NCBI GenBank assembly: GCA_018971775.1
Contig: JAGXAB010000008.1
Location: 57,286 to 121,285, forward strand
Origin: Cyanobacteria bacterium REEB67
GTDB lineage: Bacteria; Cyanobacteriota; Vampirovibrionia; Obscuribacterales; Obscuribacteraceae
DNA: 64,000 bases
Direction of reading: 5' to 3'
The position numbers and the translations under genes are program-made. The notes below the pieces were generated by a model. That model saw nothing but the letters and a program-made list of their open reading frames with translations. It searched no databases and had not been told where the DNA came from. Positions 42,512-51,253 of this stretch are shown here, piece by piece. The first letter of the stretch is position 1; every line of letters begins with the position of its first letter.

Positions 42512-42967
42512 TCAAAATAGCGGCATTGTGGCGCTGGATTGGATATTGAGCTTGTTGCGCAATTTCAATATGTCGGGATTGGGGAAAAGCGGTAGGGGCG
42601 GATCGCCCTCTCCGGGGAGGTAAGTACATTGCACTGTGACACTGCGCGGTAGCGATCTGGTCACCCAGCCGTCTGCTGGAAAGCTGAATTGGAGGTTACT
42701 GGCCACCATCATCGGGATGCGCACGGTGCTGAACACTCGCTGTTGAGCGCCGCTATCATGGTCGATATTGGGATTTCGTATGTACTCTTCGGCGAGGGCT
42801 CTGGCGGCTAGATGCGACGCTTCGTTCATGTTCATGGCAATGATGTAGGCGTAAGAAACTTCGAGTACGGACCAGATGATGAAAACCATGACCGGCACGA
42901 AGATGCAGCTGGAGAGGACAGCCTCAGCCAGTACGGCGCCTTTTTTACTTCTGAGACGAAGGGGCAA
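42512..42967 (-). CDS. TadE-like pseudopilin, TTG start
   Basis: A 151-residue protein. TTG 42967 is chosen because CCTCCT (AGGAGG on the minus strand) lies at 42974-42979, six bases upstream; the longer in-frame ORF adds residues without a binding site. The N-terminal LRSKKGAVLAEAVLSSCIFVPVMVFIIWSVLEV has the TadE pattern (K-K-G-A-V-x-x-E then hydrophobic helix). It is the first gene of the three-gene Tad-like operon. Promoter location is unclear; an AT-rich TATACTAA-containing box lies at 43107-43136. Confidence 0.78.
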   Translation of the reverse strand: MPLRLRSKKGAVLAEAVLSSCIFVPVMVFIIWSVLEVSYAYIIAMNMNEASHLAARALAEEYIRNPNIDHDSGAQQRVFSTVRIPMMVASNLQFSFPADGWVTRSLPRSVTVQCTYLPGEGDPPLPLFPNPDILKLRNKLNIQSSATMPLF

Positions 42968-43161
42968 ACCCTTCCTCCTGTGCGAAAATTTGCAGATGTA
43001 AGGGCCGCCGAAATCAGCGTAGCACCGCGAAAACCTTGATGTCAAGCGGAATGGCGGCTGCCTGGTTGTGAGCTTTATTGCCCTCTAATTGCCTGACGGT
43101 AACAGTGAATTTATACTAAATCAAGTAGTTGAAATCTTGTTTTTGAGGCGGTGACAAAATA

Positions 43162-43218
43162 GTGAGTGGGCGAGTAAAGCAGGATGTTACTCCTGAGATA
43201 CTCGCCCTTTGATCTCAC
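43162..43218 (-). terminator. Large terminator hairpin after the small membrane-protein gene
   Basis: GTGAG and GGGCGAGTA pair with TACTCGCCC and CTCAC around an inner CAGGA/TCCTG stem. It begins at the stop codon of the gene ending at 43218 and is followed by ATTTTG on the minus strand. Confidence 0.7.
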
Positions 43219-43583
43219 TACTTCGAACTGTCGTCAGGCTTCCTGGCGAAGTCGAGGATGATGGCCTGGAAGAGCTCGCCGCAGACGAGGCCGAGAAATC
43301 CGGTCTGGAAGCCCTTTACCAGCACCATCGCTGCGGCGATGTGAAAGGCGAGGGCGAGGATGGCGGCCGCTGCAACGACGCCGAGCAGGGCGAATGAGCG
43401 CCAGTTGACGCGCAGGCTCTCTTTGAAAGTCGTGAAGGGGCGTGGATAGCATTGCAGGAGAACATAGGCGAAGACTACGGCAACACCTGCTCCGGCGACA
43501 CTGCCAAAGAGCAGGTAGCCCCAAACGGCCGCAAAGCCGAGTTTGAGGCCGAGCACGATTTTGCGTGCGGTTTCGATGGTCAT
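43218..43583 (-). CDS. Small integral membrane protein of unknown function
   Basis: A 121-residue protein with about three to four hydrophobic segments (IVLGLKLGFAAVWGYLLFGS, GAGVAVVFAYVLLQCY, FALLGVVAAAAILALAFHIAAAMVLV and GFLGLVCGELFQAIIL). ATG 43583 has GGAGAC upstream. No family is recognised. It is a single gene ended by a strong hairpin, 69 bases after the HExxH-protein gene in the same direction, so it may be read with it. Confidence 0.6.
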   Translation of the reverse strand: MTIETARKIVLGLKLGFAAVWGYLLFGSVAGAGVAVVFAYVLLQCYPRPFTTFKESLRVNWRSFALLGVVAAAAILALAFHIAAAMVLVKGFQTGFLGLVCGELFQAIILDFARKPDDSSK

Positions 43584-43652
43584 GAAAGTCTCCAATTCTG
43601 TTTGATTTGTTGGATTGGATGGTGAGCGGCTAGAGATTTGACTAACCGCTGG

Positions 43653-44597
43653 TCAGTCGACGATTTGCAGGCGCGGCGGCAGTTGAAGGCCGAAGGTGCC
43701 GGCAATCGCTTCGCGACGGACGTTCAGGTCTACGGTGCTGTTCGGGTTGAAGGCCGGATAGGTCGGTGCGACCAGGATGGCGACCGTGTCGCAAAACGAC
43801 TCTTCCATCCAGCGGATGGCCTCGCATGAGTACTGGCGGTCGAGGAAGATGTCGTGCACGTATGTCGTCACCTCGATGCAGTCGCTCTGGCAAGTTTCGC
43901 GCAGGAAACTGCGGTACTCGTTGCGCTCGTACTCTCGGCGGCTGCGCCAGTAGAGGTGGCTCAATTCATGCGTCAGATGCGGCACGATGAAGCTCGGCTG
44001 CATGCTGACCATGCCGATCTCGATGTGAGGCGAAACTCGGGCTGGGGTGGATTGCGAGAAGTCGGCGTAGAAGGTCGACGAATTGCCGTTGGCCGTAAAA
44101 CCTTCGGAGAAGCTGAAGGTGACGCGCCATTCGAGGCAGACTTCTTGCAGCGCTTGCGGAAGCTTCCGGAAGGCTCGGGCGAGCTTCTCAATCTGCTCCG
44201 GGTCAGAGCCGTATTCGATGAAGAGTCCGGTTTCGGCATGGCGCTCATATTTGCCCCAAAACCGTTGCCACGATCTTGCAGCAGAGGAATGAGCCCAGTG
44301 GCGTTCCGCATAACCGATTTGGATAACAGTGGATTTTGCCATAGTGGTGACGATGCGAGCGGTGGCAGCAGATGCCGTCAGTCGTTCGTCGTTCCCTCGG
44401 GTGATTGTCTGGGACATGGTTTCCAGGGCGGTAAGAGAAATGAGACCCGCTAAAGTCGGTCCATATTCGCTCCAGCTGCCTATATCCACAGCTTTTGGCT
44501 GGGGAGGGAAAGTGAGCTGGTGAAATGCCGCGGGTGCGAGTGGTGTTTCTGGTTTTATTTCTCGTTTTGTTGACTTAAGGTTTTTAGTGGTTGTCAT
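43653..44597 (-). CDS. Putative zinc metalloprotein with HELSH motif
   Basis: A 314-residue protein. PHLTHELSHLYWRSRREYERNEYRSF contains HELSH (residues 210-214), the HExxH zinc motif, and WMEESFCDTVAILVAP about 50 residues later offers a Glu (265-266) as third ligand, as in gluzincin-type metallopeptidases. Cys at 236, 240, 258 and 269 could form disulfides or an extra metal site. There is no signal peptide or transmembrane helix, so a cytoplasmic enzyme is suggested. The family is not recognised; peptidase activity is inference. Confidence 0.6.
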   Translation of the reverse strand: MTTTKNLKSTKREIKPETPLAPAAFHQLTFPPQPKAVDIGSWSEYGPTLAGLISLTALETMSQTITRGNDERLTASAATARIVTTMAKSTVIQIGYAERHWAHSSAARSWQRFWGKYERHAETGLFIEYGSDPEQIEKLARAFRKLPQALQEVCLEWRVTFSFSEGFTANGNSSTFYADFSQSTPARVSPHIEIGMVSMQPSFIVPHLTHELSHLYWRSRREYERNEYRSFLRETCQSDCIEVTTYVHDIFLDRQYSCEAIRWMEESFCDTVAILVAPTYPAFNPNSTVDLNVRREAIAGTFGLQLPPRLQIVD

Positions 44598-44784
44598 TAA
44601 ACCTAGGCTTTAGGCTGGAGCCGATGCAACGCGAAAGGCTCACCTATTAAGCAAACTAACGGAAGAAGAAATGGCCATTGATTGTTAGCGCTACTCGCGC
44701 GAGTTGTGGCACGCCGAGGATGGTACAGCCGTATATTGCCGCTGCTGGAGTTTGCTTATATTATTTAAAGTAGTAGAAAATGAC

Positions 44785-44830
44785 AAAAAGGGGAAAAACA
44801 GAAACCTCGCGTGAGGTCGCGTTTTTCCCC
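44785..44830 (-). terminator. Rho-independent terminator of the AAA+ ATPase gene
   Basis: GGGGAAAAA/TTTTTCCCC outer stem with inner ACCTCGCG/CGCGAGGT-type stem, followed by TTTTTGTC on the minus strand. Confidence 0.75.
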
Positions 44831-44860
44831 GGGGTGAGAAGTGATAAGAATTCGCCGGTG

Positions 44861-44905
44861 GAGGACCGCGGTCGGCAGTGTTTTAGCACTGTCTCCGCGG
44901 TCCTC
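44861..44905. other. GC-rich hairpin between AAA+ gene and its terminator
   Basis: An 11-base-pair stem GAGGACCGCGG/CCGCGGTCCTC enclosing a CAGTG/CACTG stem. It lies between the stop at 44960 and the terminator, with no T-run of its own, so it may stabilise the mRNA 3' end. The gap further left (44598-44784) holds no recognised gene. Confidence 0.6.
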
Positions 44906-44959
44906 GTCTTGAACGTCATGAAGTCGGTTTGGCGCTGCGATGTTCAGCCGGGAGCCTCC

Positions 44960-46552
44960 TTACTTCTTGGTTTCTTTCGCGGCCTCGTTCGCTTTGGGAG
45001 CGACCTTGCCGACCACTGCGAATGTGCCCTGGGCGTAGTGCTGCTTGAGCAATTCCGCCTGCGCATCGGTGACCTCGTAGTAGAGCGTCAGGATCCAGGG
45101 CTCGTGCATGCGCGTGCGAGCTTCGACGAAGTCCATCTGCAGAATCGAGGCTGCTTCTTTCTTGGCTGCCACCCATTCCTCGAGCAGTTCCTTCTCGTTC
45201 TCGAGCTCGAGCGTCACCGAGACCAGCTTCTTCGGCTGATCTTTGGCCTGGGTCGCCGCATGCGAAAGCTTGCGGTCGAAACCGGCAAACTTCAGACCGA
45301 GCGGCGTGTCGTTCTTCGAGGGCTTGATCGTGTCCTGAGGAGCGACCACGCCTTCACCTTCGAGCAGCTCGAACTTGAGCAGCTTGCCTTCGTGATACTG
45401 CGGGTCGTGCGAAACAACCACCAGGTCGCCGGAGAGGACACTGAAGTCATTGTCCTGCTGGGCGGCCAGATCGATCAGGCGGTTGAGCGGACCGGTGAAG
45501 TATTTGCGCACGGCGCGGCCGATACGACGGGCGTTGCCGGTGTTCTTCAGAGCTTCTTCGAGGATGAAGTCGCGGGCGCTCGTCTTCACGTCGATGGTGA
45601 AGGCCGAACCGCGTTCCATTGTGTCCAGATAGCGATCGATCACTTCGTTGATGCGCAGGCTGGTGATCGAGCGCAGGTCTTCTTTGGCCAGTTTCTTGAA
45701 GTAGATGAACTCGTCGAAGCGATCGAGCATCTCCGGACGATAGCGCTGCTTGAGCACGCCCATGATGATATCCAGGGTCGCTTCTTCGCGCTGCTCTTCG
45801 GTTTCCTCGCGGAAGCCGATCGGCTTTTTACGGTTGACCGCTTCGTTCGATCCAGGATTGCCGGCGAAGATGACCAGCACATCGCTGAAATCGACTTCCT
45901 CGTTGTCGCCGAGCAGCATGACGCCATCTTCGACAGCGTTCAGGAAGAGGTCGTCGATGCTGCCGTGCAGCTTCTCCGCCTCATCGACGAAGAGGATGGT
46001 GATGTTGTTCTTCGAGCCGAGGCGCGAATTCACCAGGTTTTTGCGGCTGAGCAGCTTGCGCGGATTTTTGGCGTACTTGCGCGCCATGTTGGAAGGGTCC
46101 ATGGCGGCCGCTTCCGCTTCCTTGGCTTCGCGAGCTTCGGTGTCCTTCGGGTCTTCGTAGCCGACGTAGCGCGGCGGAGCACCGATCAGACGGCTGGCGT
46201 CGCTCTTGTCCGACAGCGAGGCGCCGTCGATCTTGACATAAGCCTTGCGGCTGCCGTGCAAGTATTCGGCCAGGAGCTTGACCAGTTCGGTCTTGCCCAC
46301 ACCGGGTTCACCGATCAGGTAGTAGAGGCCGGCCGCCTTGTCGCCGCTCTTGAGCTTGCTCAGAGCCATGGTCTTCATGCGCACGGCGGCGGTGACGGCT
46401 TCGCCCTGGCCGATCATGCGGGTGTTCAGCCAGGAGGTCATGTCGTCTTCAGAGCGGGTGGCGCTGTAGACGTCGAGCACGATGGGTTTGCGCGCCACTG
46501 TTGCAGTGCCTTTGTCCGTGCTTTTGCGAGTGATTTTTCTTGAGGTTGTCAT
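44960..46552 (-). CDS. Single-domain ClpA/ClpB-type AAA+ ATPase
   Basis: A 530-residue protein with one AAA+ module resembling the second (D2) domain of ClpB: Walker A GEPGVGKTEL (residues 81-90), pore-loop motif RLIGAPPRYVGYED, Walker B ILFVDEAEKLHG (Asp 190, Glu 191), and the sensor/Arg-finger region YRPEMLDRFDEFIYF. A D2-small-like domain and a ~150-residue unknown C-terminal domain follow. The N domain, D1 and the coiled-coil M domain of true ClpB are absent. AGGAG precedes ATG 46552. It is 76 bases downstream of a CYTH-domain gene. It may remodel or unfold a specific partner; the substrate is unknown. Confidence 0.8.
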   Translation of the reverse strand: MTTSRKITRKSTDKGTATVARKPIVLDVYSATRSEDDMTSWLNTRMIGQGEAVTAAVRMKTMALSKLKSGDKAAGLYYLIGEPGVGKTELVKLLAEYLHGSRKAYVKIDGASLSDKSDASRLIGAPPRYVGYEDPKDTEAREAKEAEAAAMDPSNMARKYAKNPRKLLSRKNLVNSRLGSKNNITILFVDEAEKLHGSIDDLFLNAVEDGVMLLGDNEEVDFSDVLVIFAGNPGSNEAVNRKKPIGFREETEEQREEATLDIIMGVLKQRYRPEMLDRFDEFIYFKKLAKEDLRSITSLRINEVIDRYLDTMERGSAFTIDVKTSARDFILEEALKNTGNARRIGRAVRKYFTGPLNRLIDLAAQQDNDFSVLSGDLVVVSHDPQYHEGKLLKFELLEGEGVVAPQDTIKPSKNDTPLGLKFAGFDRKLSHAATQAKDQPKKLVSVTLELENEKELLEEWVAAKKEAASILQMDFVEARTRMHEPWILTLYYEVTDAQAELLKQHYAQGTFAVVGKVAPKANEAAKETKK

Positions 46553-46564
46553 AGTAAACTCCTA

Positions 46565-46599
46565 CAACCGCTCGTGGTGCCGAAGCGCCCACGGCGGTT
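46565..46599. other. Leader hairpin before the AAA+ gene
   Basis: AACCGC-x-GTGG pairs with CCAC-xx-GCGGTT. On the minus strand it ends just before the AGGAG site of the AAA+ gene and could modulate its translation. On the plus strand it is followed by TTTTTC, so it is terminator-like in that direction, but no plus-strand gene ends here. Confidence 0.5.
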
Positions 46600-46628
46600 T
46601 TTCTTGGTTAACAGTGAAAGATAAAGGG

Positions 46629-47306
46629 TTACAGCGTCGAAACCAGCTTGAGCATGTCCATGTAGGACGCTTTTACTGGCTCGCGTTCATCGTTGAAGAC
46701 CTGCCGGGCAAGGCTCGCAATCTGCGATCGCGCTGCTTCGACATTGCCGTCCTGAGGCACGAGGACCTCGATTTCTGCGTAGTGGCCCGAGTTTGCACCG
46801 AGCCCTTCGACTTCGTCTATGGTGATGATGACGTGCGGATGGGAGGGGCTTCCGTGTTCCTTGCGTACTTTGGAAAACTGAAGCAGCTCTTTGCCGCGCA
46901 CCAGGCGACCGACGGACAGCATGAAGCTGCGGGCCGAACGCGACAGGTGCGATTCGCTTTCTCGTCTTTCCTTACCGCCGGCTATCTCCACCCACTCTTT
47001 GATGGTGAGAACGGTATGCGTGGTTGCGCCAATGGTTTCATCGCGCACCCGAAGCATCTCGCCTTCCACCTTGACGGGTAAGAATCGGTCGGTCATGGCA
47101 ATCGTCTGGGCCAGGGTAAAACCCATGTCAGCCAATCGTCCACGAAAAGTGTCGAGTTCATCGTCTTTGAGTCGGAACTTGCGCTCCACCTCGAAGTTTG
47201 TTCCCTTGTCGCCATTTGCTGCGTTGCCGGACTTTTGACCGATGGCGGCAGCGTCTGGGCGATAGGAGAAAAAGAGGCGCCAGAGCGCTCTCAAAACAAT
47301 CAGCAT
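46629..47306 (-). CDS. CYTH-domain protein (triphosphate-binding tunnel enzyme family)
   Basis: A 225-residue protein. After about 35 residues including a hydrophobic N terminus, the CYTH domain starts with FEVERKFRLKD (the ExExK-type motif) and continues with TDRFLP, MLRVRDE, LTIKEW, VITIDEVEGLG and YAEIEVLVP, ending with the typical SYMDMLK. CYTH enzymes bind triphosphates in a beta-barrel tunnel and act as tripolyphosphatases, thiamine triphosphatases or class IV adenylate cyclases. GGAGG precedes ATG 47306. It is likely co-transcribed with the AAA+ ATPase downstream. Confidence 0.85.
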   Translation of the reverse strand: MLIVLRALWRLFFSYRPDAAAIGQKSGNAANGDKGTNFEVERKFRLKDDELDTFRGRLADMGFTLAQTIAMTDRFLPVKVEGEMLRVRDETIGATTHTVLTIKEWVEIAGGKERRESESHLSRSARSFMLSVGRLVRGKELLQFSKVRKEHGSPSHPHVIITIDEVEGLGANSGHYAEIEVLVPQDGNVEAARSQIASLARQVFNDEREPVKASYMDMLKLVSTL

Positions 47307-47990
47307 GTGACCTCCGTTTCTCCCGAGTTGGGAACCAGGTTAGCGCGCTCATTCACTCGTGTCGAATGCAGATGTTTTCCAGGCCGTGTGTCGTCAGACT
47401 CAAGAAGAGCTGCAGATGAGGGGTGGAGAGAGGTTATCTGTGACTTGGAGAGAAGAGTGGCCTTTGTTTGTTGAAAAAGTAAAAAACTGGATAGCTTAAT
47501 CTATCTTTTAGATTCTTGAGATCCAAACTTATTTCTCTATTTGTAAGGGTTTGGCGGCGCTTGATAACCGCTGGGGATAACCCCACGCCTAATTGCACCC
47601 ACTGGCGCATTCTAAAGTGTGGCTCACTTTATTATGGGGGAGGTAGCGCGGCTCGCGCAGTTGCTCAAAGCTACCATTATTACTACCTTCTCAGGTTAAT
47701 GGTCGCTTCGTTTGTCGGTGAGCTCGAGAGAACGATTGATATTGCTTGAAACGACTTGTTAAGTTCTAGTCTCTATAAATTCTTCCCTTTGCTTAAGAAC
47801 TCTTTCCAGCTCAAAAGCTAATCAACCCTACAAACCTGCTTCCGAACTATCACGCGCTCTCGAGCCGGGTGTTCGGATTTGGTCCGGGTTGAGTCGGAAG
47901 AAACACTTTCTGTCTCTGCTCACGCATCTCAAATAAAAAGCCCCACGTCATCTCGCTTCAGGCTTGATGTGATGGGGCCAGGAGCTTCTC
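47307..47990. other. Long divergent intergenic region with several small palindromes
   Basis: It contains TAAAGTG-TGGCT-CACTTTA (47612-47630), a GGTAGC/GCTACC hairpin around 47641-47680, and a leader hairpin CCCCA..TGGGG (47941-47977) placed just before the AGGAG site of the PlsC gene. No gene or known riboswitch is recognised. Confidence 0.4.
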
Positions 47991-48773
47991 ATGAAACCCT
48001 CACTCAAAAGGGGTTCTGCTGCTTGCCGTCGATTTGCCGCCGATTCGCGTCGTCGATTCAACGAGTACGTAGAACTCTGTCTCACCAGCGGGTTTATCCC
48101 CAAGTCTTTCCGCCCCCTGCAGATTGTTGGTAAGTATCTGGCAAAAATCTGGGTTTACGTCCAGGTTGGTCGCATCCGCATTGTCGGCAAAGAAAATCTG
48201 ACCGCCCCCGGCCGGATCATCTTCTGCCCCAATCACAGCTCGATGTTCGACGCGCCGGTTGTCTTTTCCATCATGAAACGCATGCCCCGCTACATGACCG
48301 CCTACGAAGAAATGCGTGGGCTGTGGGGTCTGAAAGCCGTTGCTATGGGCGCGTTTGGCTGCTTTGCAGTGGACCGCTCAAAGGGACGCACCGTTATCGA
48401 TCCGGCCATCAAGGTCCTGGTCGAAGGCTCGCCGCTCGTCATCTTCCCCGAGGGTAAAATCAGCGGCTCCGGTACCTACCTGCCCTTCAAGAAGGGGTCC
48501 GCCGTCATCGCCCTGAACGCCTACGAGCGTATCGAACGCAAAGACCGTGTCGGCATCGTGCCGGTGCACATCTGCTTCGGTAAACGCGACGAAGAAACCG
48601 CCGGCGGTCCGTATGGAGCCATGGCTTTCAAATGGCGCGGCGGGGCTACGATATCGATCGGCAAGCCGATCTATCTCGACGAAATCTCGCCGATGACCGC
48701 TGACGCCGTTACTGAGGCTGTTCGCAAAGCGATCGTCACCCAGGCCTGCAACACCACCCACCTGCCCGACTGA
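47991..48773 (+). CDS. PlsC-family 1-acyl-sn-glycerol-3-phosphate acyltransferase
   Basis: A 260-residue acyltransferase with the four usual blocks: FCPNHSSMFDAPVVF (HxxxxD), GAFGCFAVDRSKGRT, VIFPEGKISGSGTYLPFKKGSAVIA (phosphate binding) and VGIVPVHICFG. It should acylate lysophosphatidate at the inner membrane. No clear transmembrane helix is present, so it is probably peripheral. AGGAG with a hairpin just before it precedes ATG 47991. This copy is closer to canonical bacterial PlsC than the one at 35251 and is the better candidate for the main enzyme. Confidence 0.88.
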   Translation: MKPSLKRGSAACRRFAADSRRRFNEYVELCLTSGFIPKSFRPLQIVGKYLAKIWVYVQVGRIRIVGKENLTAPGRIIFCPNHSSMFDAPVVFSIMKRMPRYMTAYEEMRGLWGLKAVAMGAFGCFAVDRSKGRTVIDPAIKVLVEGSPLVIFPEGKISGSGTYLPFKKGSAVIALNAYERIERKDRVGIVPVHICFGKRDEETAGGPYGAMAFKWRGGATISIGKPIYLDEISPMTADAVTEAVRKAIVTQACNTTHLPD

Positions 48774-48835
48774 GCTGGACGGAGTCTATCTTCGGCCAGT
48801 CATTGGAAGTAGCCACATATCGAGGCAGCCAACTT

Positions 48836-48904
48836 CACCTGCTGGGGCTTATGTTCGTGTTTTTACTCGAGCCTGAGCCCCGGCGGGTGTTTTCCTTTTT
48901 TTTT
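48836..48904 (+). terminator. Rho-independent terminator after plsC-like gene
   Basis: CACCTGCTGGGGCT pairs with AGCCCCGGCGGGTG (one or two mismatches) followed by TTTTCC and eight T. Confidence 0.8.
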
Positions 48905-48926
48905 GAGCTAGTAATAGACTGGTCTA

Positions 48927-49928
48927 TTAATTGAGTCCACTGACGTCATGAACATATAGCATTTGAAAGACGGAGAAGATGGTCGCAGTATCGTGAGTTA
49001 GATCATTTCGGGTTTTGTAGTCGATAACTACATCACCAGAAGGGTATTTTGAAACTTTAAGCTCCGAACGGTCCCAGGGCATAGCCGCTTTCATTCGATC
49101 TTGAAGAAATTGGAGATTATTCTTCATCGGGATGATGCACGTGAAGCGCATCGTTTCACCGTAAAGTTGTGCGGCAGTGCAAACAGGCGCTAAATTGGAG
49201 TTATTTGGATTTTGCACTTTGACTTTCGGAGCATAATAATTACCCATGGCCCAGAATGCGCTGTTTCTTGTGATGTACTTCCACGTTGGCAAATTCGCAG
49301 GTAAAGAACACTGGTTCTGCTTTTGTTGGATTTTGGTCAAACAAGCGGTGAGAAAGCTCGGTTCCGCAGCTCGGCTTACAATCACTGTGCGATCGTTTGG
49401 AAGCGCCAGAAACTGAGGCAATACTTGGCTCCTGGAGCTATTGTCGGGAATTCTCCAGATCGCCATTGTGCCACTTGTAATTTGGGATGCTGCAGCACTT
49501 TGCAAAAACTTCTCCGCTTCTTTACGCACCGGGTCTTTGAAAACAAAGATAGTGAAGCGGTCCCAGTCTCGAGACGGAGGCCTTGCCGGATATGGTCGTG
49601 AGACAGCTTTTGTTGCTTCGAGGATGTGGATTAGGGTGTCTTCAGCGCCGAGCTGTGAAGATCTTGTCCGAGCCTCTAAATAAGGCAATGAGTTTCTGAG
49701 TAAACTGGCCAGCAAATCGGCAGCCGACACTGCCGCTATCGGTTCGCGAGGCTTTCTGTAATTGCCGTTCGCGCACATTACCTCTTCCGTATCGGCTGGG
49801 AGCCAAGCTAGTAGCTGATCAACACTAGTTTCCTCGGCACCGATCGCTTCAGAGAAAGTGCACGATAGAAAACCTGCGCAGAGCAGAGTGGCCAAAAGGC
49901 TTGTATAAGCTACTCTCCAACTTTTCAT
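48927..49928 (-). CDS. Exported protein of unknown function
   Basis: A 333-residue protein with a signal peptide (KSWRVAYTSLLATLLCAGFLSCTF..., likely cleavage near AIGA-EE). The mature part alternates strands and helices, with SVDQLLAWLPADTEEVMCANG at the start, DWDRFTIFVFKDPVRKEAEKF and NDRTVIVSRAAEPSFLTACL; this layout resembles exported proteins of unknown role with repeated ferredoxin-like units. Four Cys may form disulfides. ATG 49928 with GGAG upstream is used; the longer ORF upstream overlaps the neighbouring gene. It starts 12 bases after that gene's stop, so the two are in one transcript. Confidence 0.65.
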   Translation of the reverse strand: MKSWRVAYTSLLATLLCAGFLSCTFSEAIGAEETSVDQLLAWLPADTEEVMCANGNYRKPREPIAAVSAADLLASLLRNSLPYLEARTRSSQLGAEDTLIHILEATKAVSRPYPARPPSRDWDRFTIFVFKDPVRKEAEKFLQSAAASQITSGTMAIWRIPDNSSRSQVLPQFLALPNDRTVIVSRAAEPSFLTACLTKIQQKQNQCSLPANLPTWKYITRNSAFWAMGNYYAPKVKVQNPNNSNLAPVCTAAQLYGETMRFTCIIPMKNNLQFLQDRMKAAMPWDRSELKVSKYPSGDVVIDYKTRNDLTHDTATIFSVFQMLYVHDVSGLN

Positions 49929-49939
49929 TAACACTCCGG

Positions 49940-51016
49940 TTATGCTTTGCCTGTCTGTAAAAAGCTGTTGAACCTTTCCACTTCCTCCGCCAGAGCCGCT
50001 TTGTAAGCCGCACCGCTCGGCTTTTTGCCGACATAACCAATTTCGAGATCCAGCTTTCGCTGGCCTCTGCTGTCCACTTCGCCTTTGCTGGCATTGACCC
50101 AGCCGATGATGTCGTCGCCCCAGAGCAGAGGCAGTGCATAATAGCCGCATATTCTTTTTGCCACCGGAGTGTAGGCTTCAAAGCGATATTCCCACCCCCA
50201 GAGCTTTTCGAATCTTTCCCGGTCCCAGACGAGGGGATCGAAGGGCGCCAAAAAACGCACCACCGGCGGTGCGGTTTCTGTCTTTTTTAGTGAAGCCGGT
50301 CGCAGATAAGCGATGCCATCAACCTCTTCCCGCTCCAGCAGTCCTTCTTCGAGCAATTCTGTGATGATGGCCCGAGTGTTGCAAGAGTCGGGCCTGGAAA
50401 AGCGCAATTTACGCAGATTTTTTTCCATGACCGGGGCAAAAATATTCGCCAGAATGAGCACCAGAGCCCTCGAACGCTCCGCTTCGCTCATCGTTTGCAC
50501 AATCGCTTCGGCAGCGCGGTAGACGCGGATGCCTTTTTCTCTTTTGCAAATGCGCAGAAGACCGCGGTGATGCAGTGCATCGAGGACATGCGTTGTCGCT
50601 TTGGAATAGCCGCCCCAGGCATTGACGACCCTCTCGGCGCCGAAGTGTTCTTCCAGATCGCGTGGGTGCATCTCCGGGTGCGCGCGCAGGACTTTTAAGA
50701 CCTTCTTTTCCAGAAGCGAAAGATCATGCGTGTCGCGCGGGTGTAATAGGCGCCAGTTATCGCGGGGCATGAAGCCGTAGGCATAGAGATAATCTTCTTC
50801 GATGTCCAGGCTGGCATAGCGCCGCTCAAGGTCACCTGCATGATAGTTTTTCACCCGCTGGCGCAGGATCAGGTCCTGGGCAGTGGCCGGAGACTTGATT
50901 GGGTCGGCCTGGACGAAGCCGAGGCGCTTCAGGGCGGCGGGCAAGGTGGTAGCAGGGAAGAGCGTGTCGTTGACGGCGCAGGCGCGCAGGCGGTGAATAC
51001 TGTCTGTCATCTTCAT
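49940..51016 (-). CDS. ycaQ: YcaQ-family (winged-helix) DNA glycosylase-like protein
   Basis: A 358-residue protein of the HTH_42/YcaQ family; E. coli YcaQ (AlkX) is a DNA glycosylase that unhooks interstrand crosslinks. Visible family motifs are KRLGFVQADPIKSPATAQDLILRQR (in the N-terminal third), YGFMPRDNW, and the C-terminal RFLAPFDPLVWDRERFEKLWGWEYRFEAYTP (in two parts) and GYYALPLLWGDDIIGW. The latter contains the QAD and W-x-R residues used for catalysis in the family as far as they can be seen. Together with alkD it suggests good capacity for alkylation or crosslink repair. Confidence 0.85.
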   Translation of the reverse strand: MKMTDSIHRLRACAVNDTLFPATTLPAALKRLGFVQADPIKSPATAQDLILRQRVKNYHAGDLERRYASLDIEEDYLYAYGFMPRDNWRLLHPRDTHDLSLLEKKVLKVLRAHPEMHPRDLEEHFGAERVVNAWGGYSKATTHVLDALHHRGLLRICKREKGIRVYRAAEAIVQTMSEAERSRALVLILANIFAPVMEKNLRKLRFSRPDSCNTRAIITELLEEGLLEREEVDGIAYLRPASLKKTETAPPVVRFLAPFDPLVWDRERFEKLWGWEYRFEAYTPVAKRICGYYALPLLWGDDIIGWVNASKGEVDSRGQRKLDLEIGYVGKKPSGAAYKAALAEEVERFNSFLQTGKA

Positions 51017-51253
51017 GGAGTTACCGCTTGAGCCTGTCGGACATCTGTCAGGCCGAGTGTGACAACTTTCCAGATGATCAAGACTATTTTGTCACGTAGA
51101 AGCTCAAGCAATTGTTCACGGGCGCGTGCCGAGAAAGATTTTTTTTGTTTTTGATGCCAAGCAGTTTAGGCTCCGATGTCATGATGGCATGGTATTTGCA
51201 GAAGAGGGTGTCCCGCATATCGCACACTAATTTTTTCCGCCGAGGTAATGTTC

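Noticed and set aside
44780..46543. 587-codon open frame opposite the AAA+ ATPase
   Set aside because: It runs through the terminator hairpins and is antisense to intact Walker motifs; no family resemblance.
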